The notes below the pieces were generated by a model. That model was not told the origin of the DNA, searched no databases, and saw only the letters and a list, made by a program, of their open reading frames with translations. The position numbers and the translations under genes were made by a program. From Thiomonas sp. (GTDB taxonomy: Bacteria; Pseudomonadota; Gammaproteobacteria; Burkholderiales; Burkholderiaceae_C), in NCBI GenBank assembly GCA_028706735.1, contig JAQTVS010000008.1, forward strand, positions 1 to 14,133: a DNA stretch of 14,133 bases. The letters are read 5' to 3'. The first letter of the stretch is position 1; each line of letters starts with the position of its first letter. This document shows positions 6,876-12,675 of the stretch, one piece after another.

Positions 6876-6932
6876 TGTAAGGAAGGAAGCACCGCGCTGA
6901 GCCGGACAGAAGTTGCTACAGCCCTTCCTACA
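6876..6932 (-). promoter_or_regulatory. Stem-loop in the thiDE leader
   Basis: In transcript sense, TGTAGGAAGG (from 6932) can pair with CCTTCCTTACA (ending 6876): a 10-bp stem with one bulged T and a 36-nt loop. Its 3' arm ends 26 bases before the thiDE ATG. It does not contain the CTGAGA element or other conserved parts of a TPP riboswitch. It may be a chance fold or an attenuation or mRNA-stability element. Confidence 0.35.
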
Positions 6933-6954
6933 TTAGGCTGCAGGGGCACACAAC

Positions 6955-6994
6955 CGTTGATGCTGCCGTCAACGTTATTCACACACTGACGTTA
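6955..6994. promoter_or_regulatory. Symmetric sites in the thiDE / 7003 divergent promoter region
   Basis: CGTTGA (6955-6960) and TCAACG (6969-6974) form an inverted repeat with an 8-nt spacer, and ACGTTA occurs twice (6972-6977 and 6989-6994), starts 17 bases apart. The second ACGTTA lies eight bases before the ATG at 7003. These may be operator half-sites for a regulator of one or both divergent genes. I see no clear -35/-10 pair. Confidence 0.25.
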
Positions 6995-7002
6995 AAGCTC
7001 CT

Positions 7003-7590
7003 ATGAAACCGAACCTGATTCTCTCCTCCCTCCTTCTGAGCGCCAGTGCATGGGCCTTGCCCGCGCATGCCGAAGGCCCGCCCGTCAGCATCCAGTTCAG
7101 CATCGGCACGCCTCCGCCGCAGCCGGTCTATGTCGCACCCCAGCCGGTATATGCGCCGCCTCCGGTGGTGGTGTCGGCGCCGCCGACCATGATCTGGCTG
7201 CCGGAATTCGGCGGCTATGTCGCCCTGGGAATTTCACAACCGCTGTTCTATCTGGGCGGGATTTACTACTACAACAGCGGCGGCCGCTGGTACACCGGCC
7301 CGCGCTACGGCGGCCCGTGGCGCCCCGCCGAGCGCATTCCCCCGGGCTTGCGCAATTTTCATGACCGGGACTGGCAGAGGGCGCAAGACCGCGCCTACCG
7401 CTATGACCGCGACCCGCACTGGAAGCGCTTTCACGCTGAAGGCGCTCGCCCTGGATACCGTCCTGAAAATGGCCGCCCTGGCGGCCCTCCTGGACAGCGT
7501 CCGGATCACGGCCGCGGCCCGGATCGCCACGATCAGGGACACGGCAATGACCGTGGCAACGGCCACGGCAACGGGCGCGACAACCACTGA
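7003..7590 (+). CDS. Secreted Pro/Tyr-rich protein with a His/Gly/Asn/Asp/Arg-rich tail, function unknown
   Basis: The 195-residue product starts MKPNLILSSLLLSASAWALPAHA, a Sec signal peptide probably cut after Ala23. Next come Pro-rich repeats (QPVYVAPQPVYAPPP, 40-54). A compact aromatic/glycine core follows at about 61-118, with WLPEFGGYVALG, YLGGIYYYNSGGRWYTG and GPWRPAERIPPGLRNF. The last ~50 residues are low complexity, PGGPPGQRPDHGRGPDRHDQGHGNDRGNGHGNGRDNH. Cores of the type IYYY...WY...GPW...PPxLR are seen in small exported proteobacterial proteins of unknown role. The His-rich tail could bind metal ions, which would suit the neighbouring metal-efflux locus, but that is inference. The ribosome binding site is poor. 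Within 40 nt after its stop lies a copy of the intergenic repeat found at 4588. Confidence 0.8.
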   Translation: MKPNLILSSLLLSASAWALPAHAEGPPVSIQFSIGTPPPQPVYVAPQPVYAPPPVVVSAPPTMIWLPEFGGYVALGISQPLFYLGGIYYYNSGGRWYTGPRYGGPWRPAERIPPGLRNFHDRDWQRAQDRAYRYDRDPHWKRFHAEGARPGYRPENGRPGGPPGQRPDHGRGPDRHDQGHGNDRGNGHGNGRDNH

Positions 7591-7607
7591 GCGCTCCCAG
7601 CGCTGGG
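7590..7607. repeat. Nested palindromes just after the stop of the 7003 gene
   Basis: AGCGCT CCC AGCGCT (7590-7604) is a 6-bp stem with a 3-nt loop, and CCCAGCGCTGGG (7596-7607) is a 12-bp perfect palindrome; the two folds exclude each other. A GC block and GTTTTCTT follow at 7611-7625, so the whole could end transcription of the 7003 gene, though the T-run is not directly after the stem. Confidence 0.4.
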
Positions 7608-7623
7608 GCGGCCCGGCGTTTTC
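7606..7623 (-). repeat. Hairpin repeat, copy 3 (half copy, inverted)
   Basis: GGGCGGCCCGGCGTTTTC is the exact reverse complement of 4590-4607. The second stem arm of copies 1 and 2 is missing here, so this is a half element next to the palindromes after the 7003 gene. Confidence 0.75.
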
Positions 7624-7669
7624 TTGAGATCCATCCCTGCGGCGCAGGGCAGGCACAGGGCCACAGAAG

Positions 7670-9193
7670 TCAGCGCAGGGGCCAGTCCAACATCATGCGG
7701 GTGCCGTGGCCAGGGCGGCTTTCCACGCTGACCTCGCCGCCATGCAGGCGCACGATATTGCGCACCAGCGCCAAGCCTAGCCCGAGCCCGCCGCGGGTTC
7801 GGCTGCGCGCCGCATCGGCGCGGTAGAACCGGTCGAACAGGTACGGCAGGTGCTCTGCCGCGATGCCGCAGCCGGTATCGGCCACCTCGATGCGCACGCT
7901 GTTGCCCTGTGCGTCAGCGGACAGGGTGACTGTTCCGCCGCGCGGGGTATGCGCCAGGGCATTGCCAATGAGGTTGGCCACCGCGCGTTGCAACAGCATG
8001 CGATCGGCCTGCAGGATCACGTGCGGCGCGGCGTGAACCTTGAGTCCCACACCGGCTTCTGCGGCGGTCGCGTCGAAAAACTCGGCCAGGGCGCGCAGCT
8101 CGTGCGCCACATCCAGCCGGTCCGGCCGCAGCGCGGTATCGGGGTGTTCGGTCTGCGCCAGGAACAGCAGGGCCTGGATCATCTGCGACAGCCGGGTGCA
8201 CTCCTCCACCGCAGACTCCAGCGCCTCGCGGTACTGGGCCGGCTCACGCGGCCTGCCCAAAGCCACCTCCAGTCCGCCCCAGAGATTGGTCAGCGGAGTG
8301 CGCAATTCATGCGCGATGTCGGCTGAGAACTGGGAGATGCGGCCGAAGGACTCTTCCAGCCGCTGCAGGGTTGCGTTGAAGGCCAGCGCCAGGATCTGCA
8401 GTTCATCTGGGAGTTGACGCGTGTCGAGCCGGCGATGCAGGTCTTGGGCGCCGATGTCGCGCGCTGCGTCCGCCATGTGGCGCAGCGGACGCAGGCCGCG
8501 CCAGGCAATGGCATAGCCGGCCGCTGCCGCGGCAACGATGGCGGCGAGCAGCACGACGGCAAGGCGGAGTCGGTAGTCGGCCAGGATGCGCGATTCCGCC
8601 GTGCGGTTCAAGGCGACTTCCAGGCGCACGGCCTCAGGCGCCGCCCCTGCCGTGGCGCGTGCGGTCAGCGGCAACATGGCGGTGAGGAAATGCAGATCGT
8701 GCGGCAGTTGCGCCTTGTGCAATTGCGGCGCGCCCTGCGCATCGGGCGATTGAAAGTCTGCGGCAGTCAACGCCGGATTGAAGCCCGGAGTCTGCAGCAG
8801 CACCATGCCGCCCGCGGTGCGCAGACGCAGGAACAGATCGCGCGGGGCATCGGGCGGCAGCTTGAGATAGGCCTCCTGGCGCAGCGCATCGCTCTGCACT
8901 GGCAGGTTTTGCAGCAGCGCGGCCACGGTGTCGAGCTTGCGCAGCACCGATTCGCGGTCTTCCTGCATCATGCGTGCGCTCAGGCCCCAGTACACCCAGC
9001 TGCTCGCAGCCAGCAGGATGAGGGCCAGGGTGAGTGCGAAGGCGACAGCCATGCGCACCGCGAGCGAGCGCGGCGACAGCCCGTACTGCCGCAAGCGACG
9101 CAGCGCAAAACCGACCCAGTCCGCCCCGCCAAACCGCCCCTCCCCGACCCGCCCCACGAGCGGGCCGGGGGCCGCCCCGCGTTCAGCCTGCAT
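7670..9193 (-). CDS. Heavy-metal sensor histidine kinase (CusS/CzcS type)
   Basis: This is an inner-membrane kinase that senses periplasmic metal and phosphorylates the adjacent response regulator. In 507 residues it has TM1 at about 45-69, a periplasmic sensor region (70-208), TM2 at 209-231 and a HAMP linker (232-284). The phospho-acceptor His295 lies in [12 protein letters not shown]. The N box is [11 protein letters not shown] (406-416), the G1 box is DTGCGI (439-444) and the G2 region [10 protein letters not shown] starts near 468. The ATG at 9193 lies inside the end of the regulator gene (11-nt overlap), so the two are translationally coupled. Oddity: about 44 residues precede TM1, more than usual for CusS. 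They come from very G-rich DNA (9121-9180), so a later start such as Met48 (9052) is possible. No metal-binding residues can be named, so the metal is not known. Confidence 0.93.
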   Translation of the reverse strand: MQAERGAAPGPLVGRVGEGRFGGADWVGFALRRLRQYGLSPRSLAVRMAVAFALTLALILLAASSWVYWGLSARMMQEDRESVLRKLDTVAALLQNLPVQSDALRQEAYLKLPPDAPRDLFLRLRTAGGMVLLQTPGFNPALTAADFQSPDAQGAPQLHKAQLPHDLHFLTAMLPLTARATAGAAPEAVRLEVALNRTAESRILADYRLRLAVVLLAAIVAAAAAGYAIAWRGLRPLRHMADAARDIGAQDLHRRLDTRQLPDELQILALAFNATLQRLEESFGRISQFSADIAHELRTPLTNLWGGLEVALGRPREPAQYREALESAVEECTRLSQMIQALLFLAQTEHPDTALRPDRLDVAHELRALAEFFDATAAEAGVGLKVHAAPHVILQADRMLLQRAVANLIGNALAHTPRGGTVTLSADAQGNSVRIEVADTGCGIAAEHLPYLFDRFYRADAARSRTRGGLGLGLALVRNIVRLHGGEVSVESRPGHGTRMMLDWPLR

Positions 9194-9860
9194 CGCGCGC
9201 CTCCAGCACATAGCCCACGCCGCGCACGGTGTGCAGCAGTGGCGCTGGGAACGGCTCGTCGAGCTTGCAACGAAGGCGGCGGATGTGCACGTCCACCACA
9301 TTGGTATCGCTGTCGAAATTCATGTCCCACACCTGCTCGGCGATCAGGGTGCGCGACAGCACTTCGCCGGCGCGCCGCGCCAGCAGCGTCAGCAGGGCAA
9401 ACTCCTTCGGGGTGAGCGCCAGACGCTGGCCCGCACGCTCGGCGCGCTGGCGTTGCAGGTCGATGCGCAGATCGGCCACGTCCACCGCGTCAGGCTGGCG
9501 GGCCGGGCCGCGCCGCAGCACGCTGCGCACCCGCGCCAGCAACTCCGAAAACGCGAAGGGCTTGACCAGGTAATCGTCCGCGCCCAGCTCCAGCCCGCGC
9601 ACCCGGTCGGCCACGCCGTCGCGCGCGGTGAGCATGAGCACTGGGGTGGTTTGCCGCGATCGCAGTTCTTGCAGCACGCTCCAGCCATCGCGCCCGGGCA
9701 GCATGGCATCGAGAATGACCAGGTCGTAAGTCTGGGTCAGCGCAAGGTGCAGGCCGTCGGTTCCGTCGCCAGCGACATCGGCGACAAAGCCGTTTTCCCC
9801 AAGACCGCGCTTGAGATAGGCGGCAGTCTTGGCTTCGTCTTCGACAATGAGGATGCGCAT
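9183..9860 (-). CDS. Heavy-metal response regulator, OmpR/PhoB family (CusR/CzcR type)
   Basis: This DNA-binding regulator is activated by the neighbouring kinase. In 225 residues, the receiver domain (1-115) has the acidic pocket EDE (7-9), phospho-acceptor Asp51 (VILDAMLPG), Thr78 and Lys100 ([10 protein letters not shown]). The winged-helix domain (about 128-222) has [22 protein letters not shown], the stretch [20 protein letters not shown] and [10 protein letters not shown] near the end. [19 protein letters not shown] is characteristic of the CusR/CopR/CzcR group. ATG 9860 is preferred, because MRILIVEDE is the normal family start. An upstream frame from 9911 would add 17 residues and would begin inside the probable operator. 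No strong ribosome binding site is seen. It is divergent from the efflux genes, with the operator between them. Confidence 0.95.
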   Translation of the reverse strand: MRILIVEDEAKTAAYLKRGLGENGFVADVAGDGTDGLHLALTQTYDLVILDAMLPGRDGWSVLQELRSRQTTPVLMLTARDGVADRVRGLELGADDYLVKPFAFSELLARVRSVLRRGPARQPDAVDVADLRIDLQRQRAERAGQRLALTPKEFALLTLLARRAGEVLSRTLIAEQVWDMNFDSDTNVVDVHIRRLRCKLDEPFPAPLLHTVRGVGYVLEARDAG

Positions 9861-9909
9861 GGATGAATTGTCGATCCATGCGTCGCGGCGATGCGTATCC
9901 GTCTGCAAC

Positions 9910-9925
9910 ATGACGGAATCGTCAT
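9910..9925. promoter_or_regulatory. CusR/CopR-like operator between regulator and efflux genes
   Basis: ATGACGGAATCGTCAT is a perfect 6-bp inverted repeat around GAAT. The outer pattern ATGAC-N6-GTCAT is that of known CusR/CopR boxes (ATGACA-N4-TGTCAT). It sits 49 bases before the regulator ATG and 30 bases before the outer-membrane factor ATG, the right place for one site to control both directions. The regulator here is of the matching family. Promoter -35/-10 boxes are not clear. Confidence 0.7.
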
Positions 9926-9955
9926 CGTGGCTTCATTTGCGCGCCAGCTTCTGCA

Positions 9956-11443
9956 ATGCAGCATGGCGTCATGCGAATTTTCCCCTGCTGCCACCCAGCT
10001 CCCAGGAGCCTGCTCGCAGCGCTGCTCGCCGCGCTGCTGGGCGGATGCGCCAGCGCGCCGCCGCCCCAGGCCAGCGCCACGCCGCAGAGCAGTGCTCGCG
10101 CGCTGGAATATCGCAGCCTGCAGGACTCCGGCTTGCAGCGCTTCATCGCCTTGCAGACCGGCACGCCGCAAACCGCTGACCAGCCCTGGACGCTGCAGCG
10201 CCTGGGTCTGGCCGCGCTGTATTTCCACCCCGAGCTGCGCGTGCGCCGCGCCAGTGTGCAACTGGCCGAGGCCGATTTGCGTATCGCACGGCAGCGCCCC
10301 AACCCCAGCCTGCAACTCGGCCTGAAATACGGCAGCGCCGCGGCGCTGATGGCGCCCAGTCCGTGGACTGTGGGCGCTGCAATCGGCCTGCTGCTGGTGT
10401 CGCACGCCCAGCGCGCGGCGCGGACGGCGCAAGCGCAGGCCGGCGTCCGCGCCGCGCGGCTGTTGTTGCACGGCGTGCGCTGGCAGGTGCGCGCCGAGGT
10501 GCAACAGGCCGGAATTGCGCTCTGGGCCGCACGGCGGCAAGTCCGCCTGCAACAACAGGTGCTGGACGCGGACCTCGCGCTGCAGGGCCGTACCGCCGCA
10601 CGGGCGCAAGCCGGCATGGACTCTCCGCTGGCCGCCGCCCTGGCCCAGCAGGCTGCACAAAACGCCGCACTGCAACAGAGCCGCGATCTCGGCGCGGAGC
10701 ACGCCGCGCAGCTTGCGCTGGCGACAGCCATCGGCGTGCCGGATGCCGCCTTGCATGGGGTGCGCCTTGATTTCTCGGGGTTGGACACCGCCCCGCCAGA
10801 CCCCGGCGCGGCCCGCCTGGCGCGGTTGCGTCGCAAGGCACTGGTGCAGCGCGACACGGTGCGCGCAGCCTGGCAGGGTGTGCAGGCAGCGCAAGCCGCA
10901 TTGCAATTGGCGCAGACCTTGCGGAATGGCGGCCCGCCGTCAATCGCCCCGGGCGCCGAACGCGACCAGGGCGTCAACCGGCTGATGCTCGGCGTGCGCG
11001 TGCCGCTGCCGCTGTTCAACCAGCATCAGGGCCAGATCGCCGCAGCGCGCGCCCGGCTGGCGCTGCGCGAGGCGCTGCTGAAGCAAACCCAGGCGCAGGT
11101 GCTCGCCCGCATCGAGCAGGCCAGCGCCGCCCTCGATGCCGCACGGGGCCAAGCGCGTCAGAGCGATCGGTTGATCACGGTGAACCAGGCCTTGTTCGAC
11201 GCCGACCGCGCCGCGCAGGCCAAGGGACTGATCGGCCCGCAACCGACCCTGCGCGCGCAACTGCGGCTGCTGGCCACCGAACACGCGGCCCTGCAGGCGC
11301 ACGCAGCGCAATGGCTGGCGTTTGCTGCGCTGCAGGCCGCACTGCAGCAACCGATTTCGCCGGTTGGTCAACCCCGATCGCCCACCCTGCCTCCCGGGCC
11401 TGCAGCACCGCCTGCCGCAGCCCATCTGTCCCGCGTCCTCTAG
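9956..11443 (+). CDS. Outer-membrane factor of an RND metal efflux system (CzcC/CusC-like, TolC family)
   Basis: This is the outer-membrane channel of a tripartite efflux pump. The 495-residue protein begins with a signal sequence and lipobox LGGC (Cys31), so it is probably lipid-anchored. It then has the two TolC-type repeats. The first includes LGLAALYFHPELRVRRASVQLAEADLRIARQRPNPSLQL (83-121). The second includes VRVPLPLFNQHQGQIAAARARLALREALL (347-375), matching the IPLPxFxxxxGxIxxARAxL pattern of CzcC-like proteins. Long Ala/Gln-rich coiled segments lie between. Start: ATG 9956 or the in-frame ATG 9971 (MRIFPCCHP); neither has a good ribosome binding site, and 9971 gives a more typical signal length. 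The stop TAG is at the left end of an inserted MITE-like element; without that element the same TAG would be formed by the target CTAG. First gene of the efflux operon. Confidence 0.9.
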   Translation: MQHGVMRIFPCCHPAPRSLLAALLAALLGGCASAPPPQASATPQSSARALEYRSLQDSGLQRFIALQTGTPQTADQPWTLQRLGLAALYFHPELRVRRASVQLAEADLRIARQRPNPSLQLGLKYGSAAALMAPSPWTVGAAIGLLLVSHAQRAARTAQAQAGVRAARLLLHGVRWQVRAEVQQAGIALWAARRQVRLQQQVLDADLALQGRTAARAQAGMDSPLAAALAQQAAQNAALQQSRDLGAEHAAQLALATAIGVPDAALHGVRLDFSGLDTAPPDPGAARLARLRRKALVQRDTVRAAWQGVQAAQAALQLAQTLRNGGPPSIAPGAERDQGVNRLMLGVRVPLPLFNQHQGQIAAARARLALREALLKQTQAQVLARIEQASAALDAARGQARQSDRLITVNQALFDADRAAQAKGLIGPQPTLRAQLRLLATEHAALQAHAAQWLAFAALQAALQQPISPVGQPRSPTLPPGPAAPPAAAHLSRVL

Positions 11444-11638
11444 GAGCCTGTCGTGCTTTGGAATCGTCGGCTGCAAATGGGTCGCAGCAGTCCATTTTTG
11501 GCTACGCCGAAACATCGCAAGCTCGTTTTCACCGTCTTTTTGACCCATAGCGGGGCTATGGGTCTGCAAATCCGGCAAAAACTGTCCTCGCTGGGCCCCA
11601 TTTTCGCTTTCGACGACCAAAGCCCGACAGGCTCCTAG
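11440..11638. mobile_element. MITE-like element with 21-bp terminal inverted repeats and TA (CTAG) flanks
   Basis: The ends 11441-11461 and 11617-11637 are reverse complements with one mismatch (T at 11454); they start TAGGAGCCTGTCG. The similarity continues inward with gaps (TCGTCG, AAATGGG, TTTTTG blocks on both sides) to a central hairpin at 11542-11564. If the outer TA on each side is the target duplication, the element runs from GGAGCC to GGCTCC and was inserted in CTAG. IS630/Tc1-type transposases duplicate TA, and IS630 prefers CTAG. No transposase is encoded; the small open frames inside are not gene-like. The element separates the outer-membrane factor from the adaptor gene, which would otherwise be about 29 nt apart. 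Confidence 0.8.
11542..11564. repeat. Central hairpin of the MITE-like element
   Basis: GACCCATAGC (11542-11551) and GCTATGGGTC (11555-11564) are perfect 10-bp arms around GGG. Preceded by a T-run (11537-11541), the structure is symmetric with the rest of the element and forms the tip of a long fold. A T-run after the stem is absent on the + strand, but on the minus strand the hairpin is likewise not a classic terminator. Confidence 0.75.
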
Positions 11639-11667
11639 CGCACGCAATAAACCGAAAGTCAGCCCAG

Positions 11668-12675
11668 ATGCCACCGCGCTTCAAACGAGTGTCCCCGGCA
11701 GTCGCCCGCCTTGCGGCCTGCGTGCTTGTCATCACAATGACTGCGGCTCCTGCGCGTGCCGCCTTGCCGCAGGCGGTGGTGTGGAGCGCCGCACAGCAGA
11801 CGACTGCCAACTTGCAAATTCAGCGCCTCGCACCCGCGGCTTATCACCCGCAGTTCACCGCCAGCGCCACGGTGCAGAGCCCGGCAGGCTTGCTGCGCGG
11901 ACTGAGCGCGCAGGACGCGGCGCAGGCGCAGCTTGCGGTGGCGCAAAGCAGGCTCCAGCTCGCCACGCTGAAGGCGCAGCGCGCCAAAGGGCTGTTCGAT
12001 GCCGGACAGAATGTTGCACTGGCCGAGGTGCAGCAGGCCCAGGCCGCCGCGGCGCAGGCGCAAGCTGAGGTGGGCAGCGGGCAGGCCGCGCTCGGCTTGG
12101 CGCAGGCCCAGCTCACCGCCACGCTCGGCCCGGCGTTGGCGGCGCGGCTGCGCCGGGACGCGCAGTTGCGCCAGTCCATTCTGAGCGGGCGCACGCTGGT
12201 CGTCGATCTCAGCCTGCCGCCCGGAAAAGCCCTGCCCCCCGCTGCGCAGATCTGGCTGCAACTGCCAGACGGCCACCGCCGCGTGCAGGCCCGCGTCATC
12301 GGTCCGGCGGCAGCGGCATCCAGCCAGTTCCAGGGGGTGCGCAACGTGCTCGTCGCTCCGGCGGCGGACGGCATGATGCCGGGGATGGAACTCCAAGCCG
12401 AGGTGCAATCCACGCAAACGCTTTCCGGCGTCCGGCTGCCGGCCAGTGCGGTGGTGTGGGCCGCAGGCCAGGCAGTGGTGTTTGTCGCCACGCCTGCTGC
12501 CCATCAGGCGCTGCAGTTCGCTCCCCGCGCGGTGTCCACCGCCTGGCCGCTGCAAGGCGACTATGTGCAGCCGGGATGGACTGCGCTGGATGTGGTGACG
12601 CGCGGCGCCGGACTGGTTCTGACACCGCCACCCAGCCCGCACGCGGCGCCGGCAAGCGGCGGAGATGACGACTGA
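11668..12675 (+). CDS. Periplasmic adaptor (membrane fusion protein) of the RND metal efflux system
   Basis: The adaptor links the inner-membrane RND pump to the outer-membrane channel. In 335 residues, a signal peptide ends near AAPARAA (26-32). An alpha-hairpin follows at about 78-165, rich in Ala/Gln heptads (LSAQDAAQAQLAVAQSRL ... AEVQQAQAAAAQAQAEV). Next are a beta-barrel (172-250) and a membrane-proximal part with RLPASAVVWAAGQAVVFV (256-273). The acidic tail is GGDDD. It is recognised mainly by hairpin, barrel and position. It is atypical: the lipoyl half-motif that normally leads into the hairpin (GxVxxxxVxxGdxVkkGQ) is nearly absent, with only TASATVQSPAGLLRG there. No metal-binding Cys/His/Met cluster is visible. 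The ribosome binding site is weak (GAAAG, 11652-11656). Its stop overlaps the next start as TGATG. It lies just downstream of the MITE-like element. Confidence 0.85.
   Translation: MPPRFKRVSPAVARLAACVLVITMTAAPARAALPQAVVWSAAQQTTANLQIQRLAPAAYHPQFTASATVQSPAGLLRGLSAQDAAQAQLAVAQSRLQLATLKAQRAKGLFDAGQNVALAEVQQAQAAAAQAQAEVGSGQAALGLAQAQLTATLGPALAARLRRDAQLRQSILSGRTLVVDLSLPPGKALPPAAQIWLQLPDGHRRVQARVIGPAAAASSQFQGVRNVLVAPAADGMMPGMELQAEVQSTQTLSGVRLPASAVVWAAGQAVVFVATPAAHQALQFAPRAVSTAWPLQGDYVQPGWTALDVVTRGAGLVLTPPPSPHAAPASGGDDD

Noticed and set aside
5641..6900. 419-codon forward frame opposite thiDE
   Set aside because: The minus strand carries clear ThiD and ThiE motifs throughout; this frame has none and no ribosome binding site.
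6850..7002. TPP riboswitch upstream of thiDE
   Set aside because: I looked for CTGAGA and the other conserved thi-box segments on the minus strand and found none.
8414..9866. Long forward frames opposite the kinase and regulator genes
   Set aside because: They mirror the histidine kinase and response regulator, whose catalytic motifs are intact on the minus strand.
9861..9911. Upstream start of the response regulator at 9911
   Set aside because: The family begins directly with MRILIVEDE, and the upstream ATG overlaps the CusR-like palindrome.
11453..11638. Short open frames (60-80 codons) inside the MITE-like element
   Set aside because: They follow from the palindromic sequence, lack ribosome binding sites and show no protein family features.
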